Shown: one piece after another, positions 48,720-60,746 of the stretch
Layout of the letters: every line of letters begins with the position of its first letter
Numbering within the stretch: the stretch's first letter is position 1
Source of the DNA: Lota lota
Taxonomy: Eukaryota; Chordata; Actinopteri; Gadiformes; Lotidae
Assembly: GCA_026745465.1 (NCBI GenBank)
Contig: JACYXH010000396.1
Span: 807,001 to 871,000, forward strand
Direction: 5' to 3'
Length of the DNA: 64,000 nt
Position numbers and translations under genes: made by a program
Notes under the pieces: generated by a model
Databases searched by the model: none
What the model was told of the DNA's origin: nothing
Seen by the model: the letters and a program-made list of their open reading frames with translations, nothing else

Positions 48720-50508
48720 TTAGGGATCATCTTGCTTAAGGATGCTGAAAGGTACTCTGCGGATATGAGGTTCAAATCCACAACCTTTCCAGCTTGGAAA
48801 GGTCAAACAACCTACCCACTGGACAAGAACATGCTCCAAGCGCTGCACTATATGCTATGCTGATCCAAGCCTATTAACAGCACTAGTTACTGGACTATGA
48901 TGCCTCTCTGACTCTGGCCCATTGTCTATTACCTCCCCACTGGGACGTAGGGCTGCTCTGAATCCACAACAAGTCTCTCTCACTCTCTCGCTCATCCTCT
49001 GTCTTGCTCTCTCTAGGCACATCAGGTAACAGGCTAATCTCAATGCTTGGCTGAATAATGAACACCCCTGTGGTAGATCCATTTTTCAAAAGAACTACAC
49101 ATTCCCTCAGAGAGCGGCACACCTGAGAGTTACCACGGCGATGTTAGTGCGCCAGCGTGTCTTGCCTCCTGTGATGAAGTGCCCACTGTCTCCCGTTTCC
49201 ACGATGCTGATCTACATCGTCTTTAAACTCATTTCTACCGGGAGGGAGATCTTTTTTTGTCAGTTAAGATAATATAGTAGAGGTAAATATATAAGCAACG
49301 TTTTATAAGTCAAAAGTCAGGCTGAGGGTTGGTGCAGAGCAAGCCTTTATATTTGTGATTAACTGTGTCAAGAACCACCTACTTGTCAGGAAGAGGTCTT
49401 GATTGACATGAAAGCACGACCAATTACGGACTGTACACCCGTATAAGTGCTTTGAGAAAATCTGCACGTGGTGAAACAAACGTGATTTTAAATGTGATTT
49501 ACAACAATTGCTCAGTGGCCATTAATCTAAATATATGAATAAATATAATTAAACCGTGTCAAGTTTGCCTACATATCTGTGAGTGGCAATGCCGACAGCC
49601 AATGAGAGACAGGTCTTGAGTTTCTTCAAGATACTGCACAGCTTAACTTGCTCTAGTAACCAGATGTTCAGAACGAGTCACATGGTGACGTAGTGCTGAG
49701 AATAGGCTGTGACTGAAAAAACTACTGTGTTAATGGGGGATGGTGTTGGGGGGTCAAAAGGTCATTGATCTAGCCCAGCGTGCTTTGGGCTGACATTGTT
49801 TACCCTCCACTGATCCTTGGGGCTTCAGCATTAAGACTCTTTCATACTTTTCTGTGATTCACACTCAACCCTGTGTCAACACTTCTCCCCCCAGGGTCAC
49901 ACACAGGAAGTGACAGTCCTTATAAGGACACATGGTCAGTAATGGATGGTAGGAGGGTTTAGGATGTGATGGTAGTGGTGGTGTGAGGGTGTGGGGCAGT
50001 TATGCTGCTGCAAGCGGATCAAGCAGAGTAAATGTGGGTAGAAAGTTGTGTACTTTTGTGAAGCTTGTAATTGGGTGGTAGCTGATTGGCTATTCCTTGG
50101 CTATCAACAGTACAAGAAGAAAGAAATGTGCAACCCCAGATTGTGATCCGGCCATCTCAAAAGCAAAGTGTAGTACCATATCAAATAATCATGCCTTTAA
50201 GCTACAATATCCATAGTATATGATAATTATTTGTAAGATATAAAGGTGTTACTACTCTTTATTTTTTGTAATCTGATTAGTATTACTTTTTCATTTTAAA
50301 TTAACTTAAAATAGGAAAACTATTACATTACATTAGTACTACTAAATGTGCATTCAATTGAACTTTTGAGTTGTTTAGCTGTTGAATATATTTTCCTAAT
50401 TAGTCCCAGTGAAACACATTTTCTCCTGCATTTTTTTAAGTTTATTTGGGAAGGTTTATGAATACAAACACCAGAGGCTTATTCTCTCAATTCACACACA
50501 AGGAAGAG

Positions 50509-51334
<826 letters not shown>

Positions 51335-51339
51335 CCGGG

Positions 51340-51908
51340 TGTAACGTGACCCTCTCCGTTTCGGTCCATTTCCGCCATCTAGTGGCACCCAGCCTCCATT
51401 TCACCATGTGCTCCTTTGTTTATCCCCCGTCAATTAGCCACCACGTGCACTCCCTCTGTTTACCCACACCTGCAGCTCATCAGCCAATCACCCACCACAG
51501 TATTTAAGCACTGGCTCCCCACAGAGCCAGTGCTAGTTCGTAATGTTGTATTACCTCTCATGGTAACTACGTCCCTGCCACTTCTTGTTTCGGGTCCCAC
51601 TCCCACTCCCGTTCTTGTTCCCGTTACGGGTTCCGCTCCCGTTCATGTTCCCGCTCTCGTTCCAGTTCCTGTTCCCGTTCCTGCTCCTAGTTCCTGCCTG
51701 CCTGTCTTCCTCGTTGACTACTGCCTGCTCGACTACCCGCCTGCCTATGTCCTTCTGCCTGCCTGCCTCCCCGTTGCCGAGCCTTGTTTTCTGGACTACC
51801 CGCCTGCCTTGCCCTTGCCTGTACCTTGGACTAAATAAACCCTTTTTGTACCCGCACCCTGTTGGTTTCCGTGTCTTGCGTTTGGGTCCTAGTCTCGTAA
51901 CCGTAACA
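51340..51908 (+). repeat. 5' LTR (569 bp)
   Basis: TG...CA ends. A TATA-like TATTTAAG lies at 51501-51508, immediately followed by a 10-bp-stem inverted repeat (51508-51533). CCCGTTC/CTCCCGTTCTTG-like short repeats fill 51595-51690. AATAAA near 51834-51839 is the likely poly(A) signal. It is longer than the 3' LTR by indels and a different U3 segment. Confidence 0.9.
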
Positions 51909-51924
51909 GTACGAACTAGCCAAG

Positions 51925-53340
51925 ATGGACCCAGCAGACAGGAGACCCTCGACATGGATGCGGGGAATATTGGCTATCCTCGAGGATAATGGGCGCAACC
52001 TCCGCTCGTCCTCGGTTTCCCTCTCGGCGCCAGCCCCGGCTGCAACCGCAGCACCATTTACTTCCATTCAGGAGAATGTGAAGTACATCGAGGGGCTTTT
52101 GGCGGCTCACATCGAGCGCGATCGCCGCTCGCCTTTGGCTTCCATCTCTTTATCCCCCGCTTCTCCGTCGCCTTCTTCACCTCAGTCTTTTTTCCTCCCG
52201 GCGCCAACCCCCGCTGCAACTGCAGCCTTGTGGCCACCAACACCCACTGCAGCCGCAGTCTCGTGGCCACCAGCTCCGCTGCAACTGCGGTCACCTATTC
52301 CCAAGCCCCAGCGAACTCCTGGCCGCAAGCGCCGGCTACCAGTTCAGCTGGACTCCCCCGGGAAAAGGCCCAAGCCCCAGTTGCCTCCTAGCCTCAAGTC
52401 CCAGCAACAATTTCCTCCTGGCCCTGAGCCCCAGCGCCAGCCCCAGTTGCCTCCCAGCCTCAAGCTCCAGCAACAATTTCCTCCTGGCCCTGAGCCCCAG
52501 CGCCAGCCCCAGTTGCCTCCCAGTCTCAAGCCCCAGCAACAGCTGCCTCCTGGCCCTGAGCCCCAGCAGCAGTTGCCTCCTAGTCCCAAGCCCCAGCTGT
52601 ATCCTGGCCCTGAGCTCCAGCACCAGCAGCAGCTTCCTCCTGGCCCTGAGCTCCAGCGCCAGTTGTCTCCTAGTCCCAAGCTCCAGCTGTATCCTGGTCC
52701 TGAGCTCCAGCGCCAGCAGCAGCTTCCTCCTGGCCCTGAGCTCCAGCGCCAGTTGTCTCCAGGTCCCGAGTCCAAGTCCCAGTTGTCTCCAAGTTCCGAG
52801 TCCAAGCCCCAGTTGTCTCCTGGTCCCGAGTCCAAGCCCCAGTTGTCTCCTGGTCCCGAGTCCCAGCCCCAGTTGTCTCCTGGTCCCGAGTCCCAGCCCC
52901 AGTTGTCTCCTGGTCCCGAGTCCCAGCCCCAGTTGTCTCCTGGTCCCGAGTCCCAGCCCCAGTTGTCTCCTGGTCCCGAGTCCCAGCCCCAGTTGTCTCC
53001 TGGTCCCGAGTCCCAGCCCCAGTTGTCTCCTGGTCCCGAGTCCCAGCCCCAGTTGTCTCCTGGTCCCGAGTCCCAGCCCCAGTTGTCTCCTCCCTTCCCA
53101 GCGCTGGCTCCTCCCCGGGTGATTGACAGCATCCCGGCGTTCTCGGCCAGACGCCTCCTAGATGTGCGTCGTCGCGGCCGACGAAACCAGTCTTCGGTAG
53201 GCTGGGAGGGCTACGGACCTGGGGAGCAAGCCTGTTTATTTTTATTTTTTTTGGAGTCGCTTCCTGGACCCCTCCTTAACCCGGGATTCCCACCGCCAGC
53301 ACCCTCCCCTGTCGTGCGTACGCCTGGAGGCGTCCGTTGA
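51925..53340 (+). CDS. LTR-element ORF: Gag-like start, Pro/Gln repeats, chromodomain remnant (471 aa)
   Basis: The ATG lies 16 nt after the 5' LTR; the start '[10 protein letters not shown]' resembles the Met-Asp-Pro-Ala start of teleost Gypsy Gag proteins. Residues 1-145 are Ala/Pro/Ser-rich with a short helical-looking part ('[20 protein letters not shown]'). Residues about 147-275 are imperfect repeats of the type [20 protein letters not shown]. Residues 276-385 are eleven 10-residue repeats, [10 protein letters not shown]. Residues about 396-435 ('[20 protein letters not shown]', then WEGYGPGEQ at 427-435) match the linker and chromodomain at the end of Gypsy chromovirus Pol. After WEGYGP the normal chromodomain sequence is lost. 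No enzymatic domain is present. Whether a protein is made is unknown. Confidence 0.75.
   Translation: MDPADRRPSTWMRGILAILEDNGRNLRSSSVSLSAPAPAATAAPFTSIQENVKYIEGLLAAHIERDRRSPLASISLSPASPSPSSPQSFFLPAPTPAATAALWPPTPTAAAVSWPPAPLQLRSPIPKPQRTPGRKRRLPVQLDSPGKRPKPQLPPSLKSQQQFPPGPEPQRQPQLPPSLKLQQQFPPGPEPQRQPQLPPSLKPQQQLPPGPEPQQQLPPSPKPQLYPGPELQHQQQLPPGPELQRQLSPSPKLQLYPGPELQRQQQLPPGPELQRQLSPGPESKSQLSPSSESKPQLSPGPESKPQLSPGPESQPQLSPGPESQPQLSPGPESQPQLSPGPESQPQLSPGPESQPQLSPGPESQPQLSPGPESQPQLSPGPESQPQLSPPFPALAPPRVIDSIPAFSARRLLDVRRRGRRNQSSVGWEGYGPGEQACLFLFFLESLPGPLLNPGFPPPAPSPVVRTPGGVR
52750..53079 (+). repeat. 30-bp coding minisatellite, 11 units
   Basis: The unit is CAGTTGTCTCCTGGTCCCGA plus GTCCCAGCCC. Units from 52840 to 53079 (eight) are identical and the first three carry small differences. 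The period is a multiple of three, so the ORF stays open. Confidence 0.95.
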
Positions 53341-53351
53341 GGGGGGGGTAC

Positions 53352-53857
53352 TGTAACGTGACCCTCTCCGTTTCGGTCCATTTCCGCCATCTAGTGGCAC
53401 CCAGCCTCCATTTCACCATGTGCTCCTTTGTTTATCCCCCGTCAATTAGCCACCACGTGCACTCCGCTCCCCACTCCTGTCATGAATCACTAATCACCTC
53501 CTCTGTACTTAAGCACTGGCTCACCACAGAGCCAGTGCTAGTTCGAATGTTGTATTACCTCTCATGGTAACTACGTCCCTGCCACTTCTTGTTTCGGGTC
53601 CCACTCCCGTTCTTGTTACGGGTTCATGTTCCCGCTCTCGTTCCCGTTCCTGCTCCTAGTTCCTGCCTGCCTGCCTTCCTCGTTGCCGAACCTCGCCTGC
53701 CCACCCACTGGACTACGTCTCTCTGACTGCCTACTGGACTACTCGCCTGCCTTGCCCTTGCTTGTGCCTGTACCTTGGACTAAATAAACCCTTTTTGTAC
53801 CCGCACCCTGTTGGTTTCCTTGTCTTGCGTTTGGGTCCTATTCTCGTAATCGTAACA
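53352..53857 (+). repeat. 3' LTR (506 bp)
   Basis: The first 110 or so bases are identical to the 5' LTR. A 43-nt block (53466-53508) is unlike the corresponding 50 nt of the 5' LTR, and the rest matches with deletions. It carries the same inverted repeat (53513-53538) and 'GGACTAAATAAACCC'. Confidence 0.9.
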
Positions 53858-53900
53858 CCGGGTTGTTTCCCGTTAAGATTTTGTTTTTAACGTAATATAA

Positions 53901-55362
53901 TACACTGCTCAAAAAAATAAAGGGAACACTTAAACAACACAATGTAACTCCAAGTCAATCACACTTCTGTGAAATCAAACTGTCCACTTAGGAAGCAACA
54001 CTGATTGACAATAAATTTCACATGCTGTTGTGCAAATGGAATAGACAACAGGTGGAAATTATAGGCAATTAGCAAGACATCCCCAATAAAGGAGTGGTTC
54101 TGCAGGTGGTGTCCACAGACCACTTCTCAGTTCCTATGCTTCCTGGCTGATGTTTTGGTCACTTTTGAATGCTGGCGGTGCTTTCACTCTAGTGGTAGCA
54201 TGAGACGGAGTCTACAACCCACACAAGTGGCTCAGGTAGTGCAGCTCATCCAGGATGGCACATCAATGTGAGCTGTGGCAAGAAGGTATGCTGTGTCTGT
54301 CAGCGTAGTGTCCAGAGCATGGAGGCGCTACCAGGAGACAGGCCAGTACATCAGGAGACGTGGAGGAGGCCGTAGGAGGGCAACAACCCAGCAGCAGGAC
54401 CGCTACCTCCGCCTTTGTGCAAGGAGGACCAGGAGGAGCACTGCCAGAGCCCTGCAAAATGACCTCCAGCAGGCCACAAATGTGCATGTGTCTGCTCAAA
54501 CGGTCAGAAACAGACTCCATGAGGGTGGTATGAGGGCCCGACGTCCACAGGTGGGGGTTGTGCTTACAGCCCAACACCGTGCAGGACGTTTGGCATTTGC
54601 CAGAGAACACCAAGATTGGCAAATTCGCCACTGGCGCCCTGTGCTCTTCACAGATGAAAGCAGGTTCACACTGACCACATGTGACAGACGTGACAGAGTC
54701 TGGAGACGCCGTGGAGAACGTTCTGCTGCCTGCAACATCCTCCAGCATGACCGGTTTGGCGGTGGGTCAGTCATGGTGTGGGGTGGCATTTCTTTGGGGG
54801 GCCGCACAGCCCTCCATGTGCTAGCCAGAGGTAGCCTGACTGCCATTAGGTACCGAGATGAGATCCTCAGACCCCTTGTGAGACCATATGCTGGTGCGGT
54901 TGGCCCTGGGTTCCTCCTAATGCAAGACAATGCTAGACCTCATGAGGGCAGCTGGAGTGTGTCAGCAGTTCCTGCAAGAGGAAGGCATTGATGCTATGGA
55001 CTGGCCCGCCCGTTCCCCAGACCTGAATCCAATTGAGCACACCTGGGACATCATGTCTCGCTCCATCCACCAACGCCACGTTGCACCACAGACTGTCCAG
55101 GAGTTGGTGGATGCTTTAGTCCAGGTCTGGGAGGAGATCCCTCAGGAGACCATCCGCCACCTCATCAGGAGCATGCCCAGGCGTTGTAGGGAGGTCATAC
55201 AGGCACGTGGAGGCCACACACACTACTGAGCCTCATTTTGACTTGTTTTAAGGACATTACATCAAAGTTGGATCAGCCTGTAGTGTGGTTTTCCACTTTA
55301 ATTTTGAGTGTGACTCCAAATCCAGACCTCCATGGCTTGATAAATTTGATTTCCATTGATAA

Positions 55363-55364
<2 letters not shown>
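53901..55364 (+). mobile_element. Tc1-like transposon, 3' end lost
   Basis: It begins at a TA with the terminal repeat 'CACTGCTCAAAAAAATAAAG', typical of a widespread teleost Tc1 family. A transposase reading frame at 54200-55229 follows. The matching inverted terminal repeat is absent at the right: sequence runs to 'CCATTGATAATTTGTGTG' and then into a (GT)n tract. The left end sits about 40 bp from the end of the LTR element. Confidence 0.9.
54200..55229 (+). pseudogene. Tc1 transposase, broken by a stop and a frameshift
   Basis: A Tc1/mariner DDE transposase catalyses cut-and-paste transposition. The frame opens with ATG at 54200, meets TGA at codon 24 (54269-54271), continues from 54275 in the same frame ('[18 protein letters not shown]', helix-turn-helix region), and shifts frame just after 'QDNARPH' (about 54942-54950). 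The end is read in another frame from 54930 to the stop at 55229. Catalytic residues remain visible: Asp at 54653 (FTDES), Asp at 54926 (QDN) and Glu at 55035 (DLNPIE). The spacing is 106 nt where a DD34E enzyme would have 102, so a net insertion of 4 nt fits. Non-functional as it stands. Confidence 0.92.

Positions 55365-55453
<89 letters not shown>
55365..55453. repeat. (TG)n microsatellite at the broken Tc1 end
   Basis: 89-nt TG run. The transposon's own TTGTGTG is its left boundary. Confidence 0.96.
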
Positions 55454-55454
<1 letters not shown>

Positions 55455-58400
55455 CAGTAGCAAGTTAATTATTTGACTGTTGTGTTCTTTCCTTCCTCCT
55501 ACTATTTCCTCTCCTTGTTCCTCAGATGTGTTGTTTTATACTTCTATCAGTTGTACTTCAATTGCTTCCTGTGTGTGTTGGGGGGTGTGGGTGTATGTGT
55601 GTGTGTGTGGACGGGGGGTTATTCCCGCCTCCTTGTTATTTCTCACCCCAGGTAGCAGCGGCGTGTGCAGTACTCGACCGGAGTATAAAGGGTGACGGGC
55701 GCCAACACAACGATAATGCCTCGCGCTGCATGCTAACTACAAATGAAGAACAAAGTGGTCATCTGTGGCATCATTAGCCAGCATTCCAACATAGCTGCCC
55801 TCGCTAAAGGGAACAAAAAAGCGAGTCTGGAGCGCAGGGGTAGCATGTTTCACTGCCGCGCAGGTCCCCCGGCGGGTTTAATAAGGGCTGACTAAGGACG
55901 GGATAATCAGCGGTATTACAGCCGAGCCCCTGCTTAATGGGAATATATCAGCTCTCTGGCAATGGCTCAAACAAAAGTCTTGGCCATTGGGCATCGGGGA
56001 AAGAAATAAACAATATTATTCCACGGGTTAACAGTCCTGGTGGGGGAGTTGGAGAGAGAACAGTGCTTTGTTTGGATGAAGCTTGCTTTCAATATTTTGG
56101 TACTTTTTTTGGAAGTGACAGTGAGGACGATTAAAACAACGGCAGCAAAGCAGTCCCATAGCAACGACCCTCCGGGTCCACTTCGTACAGAGCTGGAATA
56201 CAGAACCTCGCCGGTCTGCCACTGGAAGACTGTTGCTCACAGATATGAATGTTACCATATGAATGGGAGGTAGATGCTGAAAATATGGTAAAGAAATGTT
56301 TATTCCCCCAAATGTTAGAATGAACACCCTGCTCTCACCGCGTCCCAACATATGGTAAATTTAACCTCAGGTCCACAGCATGTTGCCGTTAAACCCTCCT
56401 ACCAACCTTCAATCACATGGTGTGGGTAAAGGACTCATAGACAACCCCGCTTTCCAGGAGTCCACCATGCAAGCCCTCCCTCCTCCCAAGTAGGAGTTCA
56501 GGTAGAATTTATTCACGAGTAAAGAGGATAGGGGCCACCGTCTAGATGCATTGGCTGCAGTTATGCAGGCGTTTCATCCATAAAGCAAAACTCAATCCAT
56601 GTAATGGATGTAAAGATGGTTCAATGTTCGAATCATTACCTATGGCCTCAAGTGTGCGTATATTGGGGGAACAATCGCAGGCAAAAGTTACCAAAATTAG
56701 TTCTATGATAAAGGAACTCGGTGACCTCCGAGCACAGCCGCTGCTTGAGATGCTGTGTCACAGGACCTTGAAGCAAGTAGTTTGACTCTGAAACGTGAAT
56801 GTATTGTGCATAGGGAGGACTATAAAATACACACTTTCCCAAAACTGACAACCAAATAGTTGATTAAAGCCTCCTCCTCTGCCTCCTACTAATGAGTAAA
56901 CACAGCAGGCTGTAACCTACATTCTTTCCTTGGAAGATCTTCATTTATGCTCCGTCTCGGAGCAGGAGAACTCTGTGGTTCATCCCCCTCAGGACACGTC
57001 CAGGTGTATGAGTAATCATATTGTTCCCAGCGTTCATGCTTCTTTGTTTAGTATGCTGCGAATTAAGGCAGAGATAATAATACTGCAGTGGGGTCATCCT
57101 GTAGTAATTCTGTTAAGATGCACTATCACTGTCACACAGCAAAACCTGGTGTTTCCAGCCGAAACACTGTGCCTCTGGCTGTGTATTTTCTACAGACTAG
57201 CCATAACAGAGATGTTTTATTTGACACAAAGAATAGCACTGTGGACTGAATGCAGCTGATGGTTATTTGTGTCTGCACTTGGGTTGCACAGTGGCGTTCA
57301 GCACCTTACAACGCTGCATGGGGAATCATGTCATTTTGTATCAGCAGCAACACATGCCCTGTTTAAATATACTCTACTGAGTGTAAACTGTCCACGTTGT
57401 AATCCACTTCTAATATGGAGTCTTCCATAAGGAGAAGGCACCCCATCCCTCCTCTGCTACGATGGTTGCTATGAATATTACTAATAGTGTGGCCTACATA
57501 GAAAAAAAGCCCTATTCAAGGAGAAAGAAATGGCTGCATGGTAAATGAATGATGAGGAAAACCGTTTTAAATCTGCAAAAGCACATATAGGATCGCAAAC
57601 TTAATTTACATATAGGAGATCTCAGCTTTCTTTCCATTTAAGGTATTTGTACTTTAATCAACTACCTTCTTTTTTGACAATATTGGAATTCCTCTGTTGA
57701 CAGCTAGGGGTGTCTGTGATACCCAATTAGAAAACAGATATTAGGTCTCTATGGAAATGGAAGGACTACCTTTACATGACTACCGTTGTCCTTCATTCGC
57801 AACAGCAACCAACTCAACGCTTTGCACTTAGTTCAGCTTGACAGTAACAGTGGTGAACACAATATTGCTGGCAATTTCAAAACAACATTATTTCAAGTAT
57901 AGAGCTTATGTACTCCCACAGATATTGATCAATCATTATCTAGTTTGTGCTTAAGGCAGGCAACCACTGAGTCTATTTTGTAAAAAGTAGCCTAATAATA
58001 TAGTACATTGAGGTAGAGGTTGATACACGGATACCCTAGATCCTATTTAGTTTCATTCCACCACCTCCTCTGCACTTTTAACTTTATGCAAGCTTAGAAA
58101 AATACACTGCTAATGTCTTTCTTAAATTCAGATTGAAGTTTAAAATAATCTACTACCATATATGTTTATGAAACTGAACATTGATGATCTCACAGATCGA
58201 TTTACACAGGGGGGCGTCTTCTTTTCTTATGACCCACTGCCCCCACCCCCCACCTCATAACTCACTCGTCACTCATGAGCTACATAAGGGACATTTTGCA
58301 TGTGACCTTTGAGAGTTACGCGGTCAGGGAACGAGGTGTTGTGCTACCACATCTCCTGATTGCTACCCGGACGTCTCTAGACTTCTCCCCACGGTAGGAG

Positions 58401-58487
58401 TGCCTCACACATAGTGTGCATGCAGACCGCCGGTGTGTGTGACAGATGTCTGTGATATCACCAGCGGTCGACCAAAGCAAGAGAAGC

Positions 58488-58627
<140 letters not shown>

Positions 58628-58704
58628 TAAAATGTACACACATGTAACTGTGTGCCCCTGCACATAAAATACACGTTCCTGACTGGTCCTGACTTATTTT
58701 GTCC

Positions 58705-58737
<33 letters not shown>

Positions 58738-59395
58738 TACTACTACTGCTGCTCCTGACTTATTTTGTCCCTACGACTACTACTATTATACTACTACTAC
58801 TATTACTACTTGTAGTGTACTAGTACTAGTGTCTGATTCTCCAACCTTCCCTGCCTCTTCCCACTTCAGTCTCTTTCTGTTTTTACTGATTTGCTTATCT
58901 CTCCCCCTCCTCGATACCTGACGTTGTGCTGCCTCACTCTCCCATGCAAGTGTGTGTGTGTGCGTGTGTGCGTGTGTGTTTCCCCACTTGCTTCTGATCC
59001 CTCCATGTGTTAAATCTTCCCTATTGTTGGTGGCCATCACCAAATGGACTCCGCAGCAATGTGAGAAATGACGTATTGGGTCTGGGACGTCAAGGATGAT
59101 CAAGTTAATGAATGACCACCAGATGGTCCTTATTAGGCTAATGTGTTCTCCCCTCTCACTCACCCCGGGGGACGCTGCACTCTCCTGCAGCCCACATGCA
59201 CGCACGCCGTGCTGCAGTGTGTACGTGCATTGCCAGGTGCGTATGTTTTGTGGTGAGCTGCTGCTGGTGTGTGTGTGTGTCTGTGTCTGTGTGTGTCTGT
59301 TTATGTGAGAGAGTTTGTGTGAGTAACCGTGTTGTGTCTGTCTCATGTTGCATCAAAACAAGAGTTTGGTAGATGGGTTTAGTTGGATTGTCAAT

Positions 59396-59400
<5 letters not shown>

Positions 59401-59457
<57 letters not shown>
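59401..59457. repeat. (AC)n microsatellite
   Basis: About 28 AC units, interrupted once near the start by GC. Confidence 0.95.
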
Positions 59458-59458
<1 letters not shown>

Positions 59459-59852
59459 TCCTTCACATTGAATCAGGCTAATCAGAGTGCGTGGAGGGAA
59501 GGCTGGGGAACACTTTCTCTCGGACTTGGTGTTTGGACGAGGTCAGCCGTCCACAGGTGAGACACAACACCGGGACCCTGTGTAGCAAACCCCCTTCCAA
59601 ACGAACTCTGAAGGTATGCTCAACCGAAGGCTTCAAGAAGCCTCATTTATTCACGGCTTTGCTTAATGCTGAATCCTTTCAATTACCGCATTCAGCAGCC
59701 TGTTTTGTTATGTTTAACAAAATGTTTCTATGTATAACAGACCGTTGCTATGGACCCTATTTCCAACTGTAGAATCGAACAGACTATTTATTTTATCGGA
59801 AAGATAAAATCATTTCATATCCTATTTACCTTAATAATGGCTGTTGGAAAAA

Positions 59853-59875
59853 GGGGGGGGGGGGGGGGGGGGGGG
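59853..59875. repeat. G homopolymer, 23 nt
   Basis: Pure G run. Confidence 0.95.
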
Positions 59876-60562
59876 ACACTATTGTTACCTTTTATGGTGA
59901 ACGAGAAGGGCTGTGAGCCAATTAAAATGGACCCTTTTCACAGAGGCGTCATTGTACAATAAACACAGGTGTCACTCAAAACACTAATCATGATAATGTT
60001 TTTTGTACCAGTGCACAGGTAGTAGAATAAACTAGTGAAAATAACACTAATCTAATGGACTATACACCCTGGTTGGTACATAAAAGTAGCATAATTAGGG
60101 TTATTAGCTACCTGTGTTTTTCCTGCAATGACACCTCTGTGAAAAGGGTAAATTCCACCGTTATATTGAAAATATCAGGCTTAATTCGTAGCGTGATAAA
60201 AGGAAGACAGTAAGGACAAGGAAAATGTTCCTAGCTTTACCAACAATTCAATTCAATTCCAGCTTATTGGTTAAAATAACCAGACTATGAAAACACTTTT
60301 TACCAAAACAACAGAGCACCATCTTTCTTTTTTACATCCTCTTCAAATAATAGTTTATTGAACAATTGGTGTGGTTGTTCAACAGAGGAGGTCATCTGAT
60401 GGAAAGTAATGTACAAGTGGTGTTTGTATTTAGTTCTCCTTTAAAATGATTTACTTCAATCTGAAGGGAAGGAGCAGAACCTGAGTACCTTTCCTGACAC
60501 CAGATGAACACCAGGCTAGCTAATTACAATATCTGTATTTTCTAGCAGTATTTCATCAAGGT

Positions 60563-60746
60563 GTTTGTATTTTTTCTATTCACACTTTGGTGGATGCTTA
60601 GTAAAACATTGCATTTATCAGTACATTAAACGTGTATAATTTTGTTGCATTTGTTAAAATGGCATTCATATTGCTAGATATTAATGATAACTGTCAGCTG
60701 ACAAACCGAGATATATAATTTGAAATGAAATGTATGAAGAGAACAA
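60563..60746. repeat. direct duplication, copy 1
   Basis: Begins 'TTTGTATTTTTTCTATTCAC' and ends near 'GAAGAGAACAAG'. It matches 61243-61426 with roughly 10% differences by eye, same orientation, 680 bp apart. Confidence 0.9.

Larger units (their letters stand above)
47692..48860 (-). mobile_element. SINE/LINE-tail repeat split by an insertion
   Basis: 47692-47780 ('CATTTAGCCATTGAGCAAATGC', 'TTTTATCCAGGGCGACTTGCAGT') is the reversed L2-like tail common in fish SINEs. 48720-48860 ('ATCTTGCTTAAGGATGCTGA', 'GAGGTTCAAATCC') resembles the other part of the same repeat, including a B-box-like motif. About 930 bp separates them. The assignment of the second part is from memory of similar teleost repeats. 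Confidence 0.55.
51340..53857 (+). mobile_element. non-autonomous LTR retrotransposon (Gypsy/chromovirus-derived), complete
   Basis: 5' LTR 51340-51908 and 3' LTR 53352-53857 both begin TGTAACGTGACC and end GTAACA (TG...CA). The target duplication CCGGG is exact at 51335-51339 and 53858-53862. A purine tract GAGGGGGGGG (about 53339-53348) precedes the 3' LTR, as expected for plus-strand priming. The 1.44-kb interior holds one ORF (51925-53340) and no protease, reverse transcriptase, RNase H or integrase core. A chromodomain-like remnant at the ORF end ties it to Gypsy chromoviruses. A retroelement relic of this type depends on an autonomous relative for mobility. Confidence 0.9.

Noticed and set aside
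52344-53132. 262-codon open frame on the minus strand ([10 protein letters not shown] repeats)
   Set aside because: Shadow of the 30-bp coding minisatellite in the LTR-element ORF; the sense frame has Gag-like and chromodomain-like ends and the antisense does not.
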